A DNA stretch of 64,000 nt from Sternotherus odoratus. Lineage: Eukaryota; Chordata; Testudines; Kinosternidae. The stretch spans positions 62,001 to 126,000 of the forward strand of contig JAVMKO010000142.1 in the NCBI GenBank assembly GCA_032164245.1, written 5' to 3'. This document shows, piece after piece, positions 53,390 through 64,000 of this stretch. A program made the position numbers and the translations under genes. Numbering within the stretch: the first letter of the stretch is position 1; each line of letters opens with the position of its first letter. The notes under the pieces were generated by a model. That model saw only the letters and a list, made by a program, of their open reading frames with translations. It was not told the DNA's origin and did no database searches.

Positions 53390-56300
53390 GTAAAAATTTT
53401 TGAATCCCCATTATTTCCCTCCCTGTCCCCCATGTGTGCTGCCCCCTGCGGGATCTGAAGCCCAATGATCTCCTCCCCCTCATCCCCCAAACTCCTCAGT
53501 TCTGTAGTGTAAAGGGGACCAGGCCCAGGAGGCTGTGGACCGGGGATGATGTTGGGGTGATTGGGGTGTGTTCTAGCTCTGGGTGGCAGCATTGTTGGAT
53601 CTTGAAGCAAGTCTCCTCCTGCTACCCCTGGGAGAGCTCCCAGGACCCCCGACACTGATCCCTTCCTGTCCTGCCATGGGACCCAAAGGTTGATGGATCT
53701 GCCCCACTGGGAACCTGGATCCTCATGTCCTGCAAGACTGAGATCTTCACAGATGCCTGAGGGATGGGGGTGCTGACTTCCCAACAGGATGAACGGGAGC
53801 TGCAGTGTCACCAACCCAAAGCCTTGAAATAACATGAAAAAGGCCTCATATTTCAGCAGATTGTCTAAAAAATCATCAGATTTGAAAAACAAAACCCACC
53901 TTTTGGGTTTTCCATCTTTCTCTTGTTTTTTTGAGCCTTCGGTCACACTCAGGTCATATTTCCAAGCTATTCTCTGCAACCGCTACAGCTAGAAACTGAC
54001 TTTTTGTTTGAAAGGAAAGTGAGATTATCACAGAATGACATGCCTCCAGGAGCTGGGGCTTATGAAAAACACATGGTAGCCCCCAAGATAGGACCTTACA
54101 AGACATCTGTTTGTTTCCTCCCCTTGTTCCTGATATTTCAGACAGAACATCCCTATTCAAAGTTCTGTCAAATCATCTGATCTTGTGCTAGCTTGGGGTG
54201 TATCTGTACCAGCCTTCTGGAAAGTATTTACATCAATATCTAGTGCATAGAATTTCTTGGGAGTGTCTATGTTTTGGCATGGCTAGTGACAACTTTGCCT
54301 ACTTCATGTACCGGACAGTGAACTTGGAAGCATCTGTTTAATACATGGCCTGACTTTGGTTCACAGCCTCTGGTTCGGGCCTCAGATCTTGCACCGCACC
54401 CAGTGCTCCAGGCACCTTCCTTTTCTAATATCAAGCCCTGGGTACCATCTCCAGGGGCTTTGTGTCTGGGGAGCCAGAGCCTCCTGTACTAACACTGAGC
54501 CCAGCCTGGCAGTAGGGTCCTGTGTGGCAGGGCGTGGGGTGCAGGATTCAGTAGGGGGCGCTCTCCTCTCACACTCAGCACTGTGGTGCTCACAGGCTCA
54601 GTGGTGCATTAAAAAACCTATTTTCAATGAGACATAAAGCTACGGTCCTCGGCTCTCATGCTCATGGTGATGCTGTTTGAGGGAGTGGGACCTTTTACCC
54701 CAACTTCTGCTCAGATCTCAGGTGAGGTCATACGTACATTTGGCCTCCCTGAAACTCCCCCTGCAGCCTCCAAGGGCTGTTTTTTAGCCCCATTGGTACT
54801 GACCACACGTTCAGTTCTGCAACAGGACAGTGGAAGGGACAGTGGCAGTAACGTAGCCCCAGACAATATAGTACAAAAACATCAAGCCCCGAATGAGGAG
54901 CCCTCCTGTGATAATACAGAGCATTATGGTTGTTAAATCACCTCCCTTCTTTGGAGGCTCCTAGTGAACAGCCTCTACAGGAGATGTTTGCTTTTAGGGA
55001 GAGATTTAAAAGAGGGGAGGGTGGTTGTGTGCAGCACAGGGAGAGGGAAATCCAAGTAGGAGGAGTGGCTTGGCCTGGGGCACTGTTATCAGCATGAAAA
55101 AGGACACCACAGGGGACAGTATTGAGGAGAGGGGAACAGGACAAGTGCTAGCTGAGATGTTGTCACGGAGCACCCAGGCGATGGTCTGGAACCACTCCCT
55201 AGGAATCCAGACAGGACTTCGGGTGAAGTGTCCCCTCTCCATACACTGCCTGTTTCCAAGGCTAGGAGCTTCACGGGTACCCACTTCCACCTTCCTGGGT
55301 CTGACCTCAGAGCATTCAGCACCTTCTGCCCCTCCGTGCGCTTCCCCCAGCGAGCCCACCCGGGCGGGGTCCTGAGGGAGCCCATGGATTCTGCACCCCA
55401 AATCCACAGTCAAACGTGACTCTCAGCCAGCCAGTAAAGCAGAGGTTTGTTCGATGACCTCTACCTGGTCTAACCCAGATCATATGGCGAGCGTGACCCC
55501 TCAGCTGGATCCATTTTGGGGGCCAGAGAGCCAGATAGCTCCTCTGCCTTCTCTGCCTGACTCCCGCTAGCTTCAGACTCCAAACTGAAACTCACTCTCC
55601 AGCCCCTCCTCCCCCTTGGCTCAGCCAGATCAGGTGACCTCCCTCCCCAACTTGAGGTCAGATTACAGCTTCAGGTATGGACACCTGCAGAGAAGCTCTG
55701 CTTTGCATCAGCTACACATCCTTATCCCTTCACATAGACACTAAAGAAATGCATAGGGGAAACTGAGGCACACACACAGTATTCCTACTCCGTCACAGAT
55801 GTAGGTGGGGTCACCATCCCTCACTTCCTGCTCTGTACTCAGATGTTCCTGAGAGTTCCTGGGCTTCACCCCAGAAGTGCCTACATTTCAGCAGCAGGTG
55901 CAGGAATTTCTGTGTGTAGCAGTTTAAGCTTTCCTCGGTGACCCTGCAGGGCACAATGCTCTGTGGAAATACAAGACAGTGTTATTTTATTTCCTCAGTC
56001 ATCAGGATGAGGGGGCCCAAGGAGGCTTTGTACATAAGGGAATGGAGCTTTCCAGTCACAGCCCCCTATACCCAGCAGTATCTGGGGAATCACATGTTGC
56101 TACCAAAGATACGATTTCCTGATACACACGCTCTCTGTCTCTCCCTGTAGCTGTGGCTCCAGTGTTCATTGATGTGCTGGGCTCCCGGGGCCAGGGGATC
56201 GGGCTGACCTGTAGATCCGCAGGCTGGTTCCCCAAACCCGAACTCCAGTGGATTGGAAAGAACGGACAGAACCTCGCGGTGGAGATTGTGACCAAGGTGA

Positions 56301-59300
56301 CTCAGGACAGGGAGAACCTGTATAGTGTTGTGAGTCACGTCATAGTCACAGAAGAAGACAATGGAGACATCAGCTGCATAGTGCAGAATGGAGGCCTGGA
56401 GACTGAGCAACAATCAGCCATTCACCTCTCAGGTGAGTTCCCCCCTCCCGCCCCCTTGTAGAATGGGTCATTGTTAGTACAGCCCTGTGTCGTTAAGGCC
56501 ACTAAATCATTACTGCTGCCAATGTCATTATTATTGAAACTTTCCGGATGCTCTTTGAGCTGCATGTTAATTCAGCAGATGTCAATGTTATTTATAAAAA
56601 CGAGCATACGCTTTGTTCGGTGACGGTGGCACTTGGCTAGATTGATTGTTGACAAAGCACAGTACTTCTGACATTTGGTTGAGAAAGGTAACTACACCAA
56701 TTGGCAGCAACACTGTAGTGAAGTATCAGAGGGGTAGCCGTGTTAGTCTGGATCTGCAAAAGCGACATAGAGTCTTGTAGCACCTTATAGACTAACAGGT
56801 TTTAGGGATCATGAGCTTTCATGGGCTAAGACCCATTTCATCAGATGAATGTTGTGGAAATCTCCAGAGGCAGGTATAAATATGCAAGCAAGAAAGCAAC
56901 GTAAATTCAATTGGGTGGGGGGGCGGGGGGGTGTGAGGCCCACGAAAGTGAGTCTTAGCCCATGAAAGCTCATGATCCCTAAACTCTGTTAGTCTATAAG
57001 TTGCTACAAGACACTTTGTTGCTACTGTTGTGTAAATACTTTTTACAGCACCAGACTGGGTTCTTCCATAGCTGTAGTAAATCTACTTGTCCGAGAGGCA
57101 GTAGCTAGGGTGACAGAATAATTCTTCCATCGACCAAGTGGTGTCTACACCTGGGGCTATGTTGGCTTAAATACATTGTAGAGGATGTGAAATTTTCCAC
57201 AGCTCTGAGTGATGTAATTTACCCAACCTAATTTTGTAGTGCAGACCACATCTCAGACTCTGTAAGGGGTTTGACTTACTCCTGCATTGAACTCTGATAA
57301 AAAAAAATTAGTACTGTGCAAAATCAATGTGGTCCACATTATATGGATTGAAAACTGGCTAACTAATAGATCTCAAAGTAATTGTAATGTGAAATATCCT
57401 CCGAAGGGGACGTTTCTAGGGACGTCCCACAGTGATCTGCTTTTGGACAATGTTATTGAAGAGCTTTATCAATCAAATAATGATACAAACACTACTTGCT
57501 TGATAAGGTGGGTTCACACTAACAACATGCTGTCATGGATACACAGGACTAGTGTTATGGCCCCAGAAAAAAATCCCACTTTGTCACACATGCATTTCAA
57601 CGTGGCCAAAGAACATAGGTCACACTTGCAGGATGGTAGACTGTAATCTGGAAAGAAGTGACTCTGAAAAAGACTTGAACGTGAGCTCCCAGAGGGATGC
57701 TGGAGCTAAGACAGTGAATGCAACCTTTGAATGTATACATGAGAATATCTATCAGAATATCCATCTGTTAGCCAGACCACTACGATACTGTGTCTAGTTC
57801 TGGTGTCCACACTTTCAAGGCTGACAAATTGGAAAGTGCTCAGAAAATAGCTACTGGAACAATTCGAGATCTGGAAACCTGCCCCACAGTCAGAAATGTA
57901 GGAGCTCAAGTTACATAGCTTATCCAAGGGAAGGTTAAAAGATGACTTGATCATGGTCTGTAAGTACCTGCACAGGGAGGAGATTTCTGACAGTCGATGG
58001 GTCTCTAATCTAGCAGACAAAGGCAGAACAAGATCTGATGTCTGGAAGCTGAAGCTAGACAAATTCAGACTAGAAATAAAGTGCAGATTTTAACAGTGAG
58101 GGGAATTAACCATTGGAACAACTAATCTGGGGACGTGGTAGATTCTCCGTCACTTGGAATCTTCAACCCAAACCGGACATCTCTTTTGATAATCTCTGCT
58201 CTAGCTGGAACAGAAATTCTGGGCTGGATGCAGGGATCCAGCATGGCGATCGGGGGAGGTCCCGGATGACTGGAAAAAGGCTAATGTAGTGTCCATCTTT
58301 TAAAAAGGGAAGAAGGGGGATCTGGGGAACTACAGGCCAGTCAGTCTCACCTCAGTCTCTGGAAAAATCATGGAGCAGGTCCTCAAGGAATCAATTCTGA
58401 AACACTTAGAGGAGAGGAAAGTGATCAGGAACAATCAGCTTGGATTCACCAAGGGCAAGTCATGCCTGACTAAACTAATTGCCTTCTATGATGAGATAAC
58501 TGGCTCTGTGGATGAGGGGAAAGCAGTGGACATACTATTCCTTGACTTTAGCAAAGCTTTTGATCTGGTCTCCCACAGTATTCTTGCCAGCAAGTTAAAG
58601 AACTATGGGCTGCATGACTGGACTATATGTTGGATAGAAAGCTGGCTAGATCATTGGGCTCAACGGGTAGTGATCAATGGCTCCATGTCTAGTTGGCAGC
58701 TGGTATCAAGCGGAGTGCCCCAAGGGTCGGTCCTGGGGTCAGTTTTGTTCAATATCTTCATTAATGATTTGGAGGATGGTGTGGACTGCACCCTCAGCAA
58801 GTTTGCTGATGACACTAAACTGGGAGGAGTGGTAGGTACTCTGGAGGGTAGAAATAAGATACAGAGGGACCTAGACAAATTAGATGATTGGGCCATAAGA
58901 AATCTGATGAGGATCAAGAAGGAGAAGAGAAGAATCTCATGCACTGCTACAGATTAGGTACCGAGTGGCTAGGCAGCAGTTCTGCAGAAAAGGACCTAGG
59001 GGTTACAGTGGATGAGAAACTGGATATGAGTCAACAGTGTGCCCTTGTTGCCAAGAAGGCTAACGGCATTTGGGGCTGTATAAGTAGGGGCATTGCCAGC
59101 AGATCGAGGGACGTGATCATTCCCCTCTATTTGACATTGGTGAGGCTTCATCTGGACTCTGGAGTACTGTGTCCAGTTTTGGGCCCTACACTACAAGAAG
59201 GATGTGAACAAACTGGAAAGAGTCCAGAGGAGGGCAACAAAAATGATCAGGGGCTGGAGCACATGACTTATGAGGAGAGGCTGAGAGAACTGGGATTGTT

Positions 59301-62300
59301 TAGTCTACAGAAGAGAAGACTAAGGGGGGATTTAGTAGCTGCTTTCAACTACCTGAAAGGGGGTTCTAAAGAGGATGGATCTAGACTGTTCTCAGTGGTA
59401 GCAGATGACCAAACAAAGAGTAATGGCCTCAAGTTGCAGTTGGGAAGGTTTAGGTTGGATATTAGGAACAACTTTTTCACTAGGAGGGTGGTGAAGCACC
59501 GGAATGGGTTCCCTAGGCAGGTGGTAAAATCTCCTTCCTTAGAGGTTTTTAAGGTCAGGCTTGACAAAGCCCTGGCTGGATGATTTAATTGGGGATTGAT
59601 CCTACATTGGGCAGGGGGTTGGACTAGATGACCTCCAGAGGTCCCTTCCAACCCTAATATTCTATGGTTCTATGATCACTGGGGGAGGGTCTCTGTCCCA
59701 GGTTATACGGTAGGTCAGACGAGATGGTCATAATGGCCCCTTCTGACCTTAACATCTATGAATCCATGAAATAATAACACACTGGGGCCAAGTAGAAAAA
59801 CAATTGTTCCTTGCTTAACTTACCTGGACTGAACATGGTGACTGAGAACTGGGAGCTGTGTGACAGTGTCCATGTGAACAGCCAGATGATGCAGGCAGGG
59901 CTGGGCAGGCTAGGCACAGAGTCATTGACTGTTGGCTTGTAGCACCAGGAGGGTTTTGGGCAAGGCAGGGTCCTGTTTTTTGTAACTTATGCAGCACTGG
60001 CTTCTCTAGCTTCAATGGCTCCCACTTGTGGTTGTGATTTGAGCATGAAGGGGATGTTCCCTTTATTCCCATGAAATTCTGGGGCTCCCTGAGCCAGGAC
60101 TCAGCTGTCAAACCAAGTGGCAAATTCTCCAGCTCCAGGATAGGACCATGCTCCTCACACTCTGCTCTATCTGTTTGCCAGGTGACGTCTTCCCCCGGGT
60201 GTCTCCCTGGCGGGCTGCATTCTGGGTATTGTTCGCTCTGGTTCTCATTGCTGCTGGAGTTTGTGCATATCTTGGATACACAGGTAATGAGAATGTGTTA
60301 TTTGTATATTAAGAGCCCGGCCCTAGAGGGCATTGGGCTGGGGCATGGGAGTGTCTTATTGTTCAGATATTTACCTTGGGTTGGTTTTAGGAAATAAACC
60401 AAACTAACAAACACACAGGGGTCCCCACCCCCAACCTGTATTAGCGTATTGCTCAGTGTTTCCCCTGCCTTCCCTGTCTCACTGCAATGTCTGATTCTGT
60501 CTCACAGTGAAGCGAAAGGCCTCTCAGAAGAAACACTCTAAAGAGGAGGCTCGGTTAAATCTGGGTAGGTTTCGTGCTCTTTCTTTTTATTTGTCTTAGA
60601 TGTGTGAGCTCTGTGACTGGTGGACATTGTCTATCATCTGAATGCAAGGAAAGGGATGGAGCCAAGAGGTCTCTGCCTAGTGATTCCTCACCTCCCCCCA
60701 TTCTCACACACCCTGAGGGTAACAGATTGGCAAATGTATATTTTACAGTGGAAACTCAATAGTTAGTACTTGTGAGATTCCCTTCATGTTGGGCCGGCAG
60801 GGAGAGATCTTGGATACTATAAACCAGAATGGTGACTGGGGTGCTCACGACAAGAACATCCCAGAAGAGCTTAAAGATCCTCCTTTCATTTCCTTTGCCC
60901 TCCGACATGCCCCTTTGTGGCCACCATTCCTCTGTCCGGAGAAGGTTGGATGGGGCTCCCCAAGCAATCAATGCTATGCTCTAAATAGCCATAGGGGTCG
61001 CTGTGGAGTAACTGACCCCATCCCATTATTCTACTAGCTCTGCTGCACCAGTCCAAAGCCTGCTTTATACACCCCAGTTTAACTCAAGGCACGTTTTCAA
61101 ACCTAAGTAGGTAAATTGGTGTAAGTGCATGTGTAGACGAGCTAAGGAGTGAGAGACTCCCCAGTTCTCCTGTGTGTTGGTGCACATCACTAACCACCAG
61201 CCCTGCTCCTATCAAACTTGTCAGATCCTGCGCTGGATTTGGGAGTGCAGCTCTCGGATGTCCATAACTAACCCCAGTTATTAGGGAGTGTACAAAACCA
61301 TCCAGTGCATGTCTAGGGGTTGCCAACAGTCCCTTATTATAAGGGGCATCCCCTATTTTTTCCCCTCTATACAACAAGATCAGGCGTTTCTGAGTGCTGC
61401 AAAAAGCAGCAAGAAATACCCCTTACAAACATAGGTGAGTATTGCTTAATTATCAATTATTATTTATTAATGATGACAACAGCAATATGGGAGGAGGGAT
61501 GGGGGAAGGGTGCTAAGAAACATCCCTTATTTTTTAAATACAATATCGGCAACCCTGTGTCTCTTTTCTTTTCCCCATTTCAGAACATGACAAGACGACC
61601 TTGGAAACAGGTACTTGGCTAAACCCCTAGTAAACGTGTGTCTGTGCTTTCATACTATAACGAGATAGAAAAATCGCCACATGCGCTGTATGGACTCCAG
61701 TCACCTTCATGATCATCTCCCCCTGCCCTGGAAATAAACAAACACTGCAGAGTTTGCAGCCCAGATTTCAGTACCATCCTTAACAATGGAGAGTGAATTT
61801 ATAGCAGGACTAAGGCTGGGTCTGCACTGCCCAACAGGTCAGATTATGGTGTGTGTGTGTGGGGGGGGGTTTAATAGCAACACACACCAAAGTGCTGCAT
61901 TGTAAATCCCCCCGGGAATGCTGTGGGTATGAATTAAATGGTTGCTAGTTTGCATTAATGTTGTCCTGTTTGAAGGCGATTACATTAGTGGAAACTAGGT
62001 ACTGTTTAGCGCACACCAGCAACATCCACCCAGGCAGTTATAGCGTGGCGGTGTGTGCTGCAAATCACACCCCGAATTATGGGCCTGTGTAGACAAGCCC
62101 TGGGCACACTTCCTCTCTGCAGTTGTGTAGTTATATCTCAGTTCTGAAGTGCAAAATCCCTGCTCTCCCCTTGCTGGTTCCCTGCATGCAGACAGCTCTT
62201 CCACTGCCCCTCAGTCCCCATTCATCGCCTCCCCATTATCCCAGCCCTCAGCTCCCTACAGCACCGCTAGTGTCTCTGAATCCCCACCCCAACCTCCCTA

Positions 62301-62625
62301 CTATCCTCAGTCCTGTCCTCTTCCCTCATCCCTGCTAGTCTAGGCCTGGCCCACAAAGGAACAGAGCCTAAGTGGGTTTGTACTTGAGAAACAACTAGCC
62401 TAAGCCACTGCACGTGCTACCCACAGCTATCCTGCTGCTATTAGCGCACTAGCTCAAGCAGAACTAAGGCTTGTCTACCTGGGAAGCTCACTCCCAGCTG
62501 CAATACAGACATACCCAGAGTTTGGAACTTCCCCACGTGACTGTGCTCAGAATAACCCTCACTGATCCCACAACCATCTCCTTTTCTTCTGTCCCCAGAG
62601 TGCCAAGAGCTGCATGAGAAGCTTG
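53299..62625 (+). CDS. Butyrophilin-like membrane protein, 5' part (continues past window)
   Basis: Exons 53320-53389 (leader), 56151-56432 (Ig), 60182-60283 (membrane), 60508-60564, 61584-61610 and 62599-62625 all join in phase 1 with GT-AG introns; 53299-53319 is 5' UTR. They encode about 188 residues so far. The leader is [20 protein letters not shown]. The Ig domain has Cys at about 44 and 99, [10 protein letters not shown] after the first cysteine, and [10 protein letters not shown] at the second, the IgC-like pattern of butyrophilins. A membrane span lies in the 60182 exon. A lysine-rich juxtamembrane exon and two 27-bp exons encoding heptad-like peptides follow. Butyrophilins normally begin with a V-type Ig domain and end with B30.2. 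The V exon was not found between 53.4 and 56.1 kb, and any B30.2 would lie beyond 64000. BTN, BTNL, ERMAP and Skint-type proteins are the candidates. Confidence 0.75.
55161..55797 (-). mobile_element. Solo LTR, family L1 copy 5
   Basis: TGTCACGG to CGTCACA with a perfect 5-bp duplication GATGT (55156-55160 and 55798-55802). It lies in the first coding intron of the butyrophilin-like gene, in the opposite orientation to it. Confidence 0.9.
56151..56432 (+). CDS. Butyrophilin-like exon: IgC-like domain
   Basis: The 282-bp exon between CTCCCTGTAG and GTGAGT, phase 1-1, has no stops. It contains [19 protein letters not shown] and [13 protein letters not shown], with the Cys-Trp-Cys core, and ends just before the stalk. 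The absence of an N-terminal V domain is discussed with the gene. Confidence 0.88.
56728..57035. mobile_element. Penelope-like element, second inverted pair
   Basis: The left arm (GTATCAGAGGGGTAGCCG, TAGCACCTTATAGACTAACA, TGAGCTTTCATGGGCTAAGA) is mirrored by the right arm from about 56945 (TCTTAGCCCATGAAAGCTCA, TGTTAGTCTATAAGTTGC). A 100-bp centre separates them. Same arrangement as at 16898-17285 but a different subfamily. Confidence 0.7.
57100..57260. mobile_element. Probable short TIR element
   Basis: CCAAGTGGTGTCTACACC at one side and TTTTGTAGTGCAGACCA at the other. A central near-palindrome (TGTGAAATTTTCCACAGCTC) resembles a MITE. No target duplication was determined. Confidence 0.4.
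57290..58236 (+). mobile_element. Old CR1 LINE, left part
   Basis: A degraded reverse transcriptase can be followed: [11 protein letters not shown] near 57350, then damaged copies of later CR1 blocks including a [11 protein letters not shown] segment near 58030. The 3' sequence stops at 58236 and resumes at 59677, where the expected tail is found. Confidence 0.75.
58237..59676 (+). mobile_element. CR1 LINE inserted in an older CR1
   Basis: The reverse transcriptase is in two overlapping frames (58370-58957 and 58888-59583). Motifs include [19 protein letters not shown] and FADDTKLGG, then [15 protein letters not shown] and NNFFTRRVV after a frameshift near 58900. The 3' end GGTTGGACTAGATGACCTCC and the ATTCTATGGTTCTATGAT tail are the classic CR1 terminus. 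A stop near 58303 also shows decay. Confidence 0.9.
59677..59771 (+). mobile_element. 3' tail of the older CR1
   Basis: TAGGTCAGACGAGATGGTCA, AATGGCCCCTTCTGACCTT and ATCTATGAATCCATGAA form a complete CR1 terminus. It continues the element interrupted at 58236. Confidence 0.75.
59772..60181. other. Intron of the butyrophilin-like gene
   Basis: No further repeat or exon was recognised before the acceptor at 60180-60181 (CTGTTTGCCAG). Confidence 0.5.
60182..60283 (+). CDS. Butyrophilin-like exon: transmembrane
   Basis: A 102-bp, phase 1-1 exon. [10 protein letters not shown] is followed by the span [20 protein letters not shown] and the GTAATG donor. The length and position match the butyrophilin membrane exon. 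Confidence 0.85.
60508..60564 (+). CDS. Butyrophilin-like exon: basic juxtamembrane segment
   Basis: A 57-bp, phase 1-1 exon between CTGTCTCACAG and GTAGGT. It encodes [19 protein letters not shown], a positively charged cytoplasmic start fitting the positive-inside rule. Confidence 0.75.
61584..61610 (+). CDS. Butyrophilin-like micro-exon 1
   Basis: Twenty-seven bases (EHDKTTLET, phase 1-1) between CCCCATTTCAG and GTACTT. Runs of 21- or 27-bp exons between membrane and B30.2 are a hallmark of butyrophilin-family genes. Confidence 0.65.
61811..62102. mobile_element. Probable MITE
   Basis: AAGGCTGGGTCTGCACTGCC and (inverted) AGGGCTTGTCTACACAGGCC form imperfect inverted ends. A GT microsatellite and G run lie inside (61850-61870). 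Related end fragments occur near 62465 (AAGGCTTGTCTACCTGGG). Confidence 0.45.
62599..62625 (+). CDS. Butyrophilin-like micro-exon 2
   Basis: Twenty-seven bases (ECQELHEKL, phase 1-1) between CTGTCCCCAG and GTAAGT. The acidic/leucine pattern suggests a short coiled-coil continuation of the preceding micro-exon. Confidence 0.7.
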
Positions 62626-64000
62626 GTAAGTTCATCCACATCCCCATTAGAGCTCTTGGGCAGAGACTCCCAGACACACACAGTGCTGAGCAGACACAGA
62701 AGTGTCCACCTCCCCATGACCACCCCTGGGCAGAGGTTCCTCTGAGCAGATACAGAAGCACCAATACCACAGGGCCCAGCTGAGTGAACAGTTTGGGCCA
62801 AAATCAGAGTAAAATTTCCCCCAGTCCCACAGCAGTACTGTGAGCTCTCTGCAGCAGACACAGGGTGACCTGCTCTCATGGCTGGATAGATAGACAGGTG
62901 TCACCTGGCCTTTGACAATGCAGTGCAAATCACATTGTTGTGATGCAGGAGAAGGGGGCCAACTGCTTTTTGTAGGTGGCTCTGCATGCAGGCTCTTCTG
63001 GGCCATTTCTCTGAATATGGAGATGAGCAGAGAGGGACAAGATTCAGGCTAATGTTTCCATGTGTAACCCTTCTGCCAGCAACCAGGGCTGGGTTCAATA
63101 TCTAGAGGTTTCTTTTCAACAATACAACACAGAACCAGCTTGAGCCCCAACCCAGTAACCTGAGAAAATTACACACCACCCCCGGGCCCCTCAGAGAGGC
63201 AAAACTTCACCTCTCTCAAGCACAGAGTCTGAGTGTAGAAAAGAAACTTTTAATGAAAGGAGGGAAATCACCCAAAATTAATTAGGGAAAATGCCACAAG
63301 CAGGATTCATACCATAACACTGTGAGCAGGACGCTCACCCCAGAGTGTGTGGGGCAGAGTCTTCTGTCTCATGTTCTTGAGTTCTACAATCAACAGTTCC
63401 TTTTCTCTGCCCCTCTTTGCTCCCTCACCATACCCCACTCACAGTGATTGTCCTTGGTCAGTGAGGACCCAGGGTTCAGTGGTGCATCTGTGTGAGTTCA
63501 GTTCCCACCCAGAGAAGAAGACACCTTGCTTGCTCCAACATCTGAGTACTTGCTCTGACTGGCCACCCTGCCATCCACTTGCTCCCCTTGCTAGCCAGTT
63601 GTTGGTCACCTTCCACTGCCCCCATCCTGAGCAGGTCAGTCTGTTGAGGTTCTACCTAGCTCTTAGTAAAGGAACCAGAAGCAGGTTGGGAGAAAATACT
63701 GACCCACCCCAGGTGATCTCAGTTCTGTTGAGTACTTAAAATAACAAAAGGCTCCTAGTGATGTATATTTAGCTCTATCTTTGACCAGTGCAAAGGAACA
63801 AATTAAACCAGCCCAGGAACAAGTAAATAGAATCCTCACTTCCTCCATAGAACATTTGTCCACACCTCCTTCTTAATTTCAGAGAGGTCTGGCATTCGGG
63901 TCCCTGGCTTAGTGAGTTCCTTTCAGCTGAGGGTGAGCCCTGAGTCAGGACAGTTCTGTTCTCATTTACTCCTACAATAAAGACAACAACATGATAATGA
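62626..64000. other. Intron or downstream region, no further exon established
   Basis: A possible 27-bp exon at 63885-63911 has an AG before it and GTGAGT after it and would be phase 1-1. Its sequence does not resemble the other micro-exons, and alternative acceptors shift the frame, so it is not claimed. Nothing else was recognised to the window end. Confidence 0.4.

Noticed and set aside
63885..63911. Candidate third 27-bp micro-exon of the butyrophilin-like gene
   Set aside because: Competing acceptors at 63881-63884 give different frames, and the peptide does not resemble the other micro-exons.
1..64000. CRISPR arrays, bacterial operons, rRNA or complete tRNA genes
   Set aside because: None seen. 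The direct repeats are minisatellites or transposon ends, and the tRNA-like pieces are SINE heads.

Overview
The window is vertebrate nuclear DNA, most likely from a turtle. The evidence is: genes split into short exons with GT-AG introns, all in phase 1; many CR1 LINE 3' ends; Penelope-like (GIY-YIG) retroelements; hAT and Tigger-type DNA transposons; one family of solo LTRs present at least five times; and a gammaretrovirus-like provirus. The turtle assignment rests on recognising these repeat families from memory. It is an inference, not a search result. No bacterial operons, CRISPR arrays or phage genes are present.

Layout. 1-5160 holds dispersed repeats: a TIR element, a solo LTR, a decayed CR1 and the start of a C-rich minisatellite. 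At 5164-11221 a young provirus (two 448-bp LTRs differing at two positions, 4-bp CTAG target duplication) sits inside that minisatellite. Its gag and reverse transcriptase are broken, its integrase is intact, and protease and nearly all of env are missing. 11222-15375 has the rest of the minisatellite, a CR1 with an uninterrupted 485-codon reverse transcriptase, and a second minisatellite block.

15.9-45 kb is a tandemly duplicated immune-receptor region. Three copies of one non-coding unit (about 15.9-20.0, 24.1-29.3 and 32.3-36.2 kb) alternate with exons of an immunoglobulin-superfamily receptor. One complete gene model can be read: signal peptide 29398, mini-exon 29931, one Ig domain 31216, stalk 39768, transmembrane exon ending in a stop at 41445. 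It encodes 188 residues with every junction in phase 1. A second transmembrane exon (20550-20665) has no other exons near it and carries the membrane arginine typical of FcR-gamma-coupled receptors (GPVI, FCAR, OSCAR, TARM1 type). The complete gene has serine there. A third, broken copy lies at 44128-44720.

45-53 kb is repeats: a hAT element that swallowed a Penelope fragment and a Tigger element, two solo LTRs, a 44-bp minisatellite, and a 1.37-kb hAT element made largely of three unrelated tandem repeats. 53.3-62.6 kb carries the 5' part of a butyrophilin-like gene: signal peptide, IgC-like domain, transmembrane segment and charged micro-exons. It runs off the right edge and no V-type exon was found. 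Its large intron contains CR1 inserted into CR1, an inverted Penelope pair and a solo LTR.

Both genes appear to encode plus-strand leukocyte surface proteins. Their closeness recalls linkage of leukocyte-receptor-complex-type and MHC/butyrophilin-type genes. The rest is best read as transposon sequence, minisatellite or unassigned intergenic DNA.
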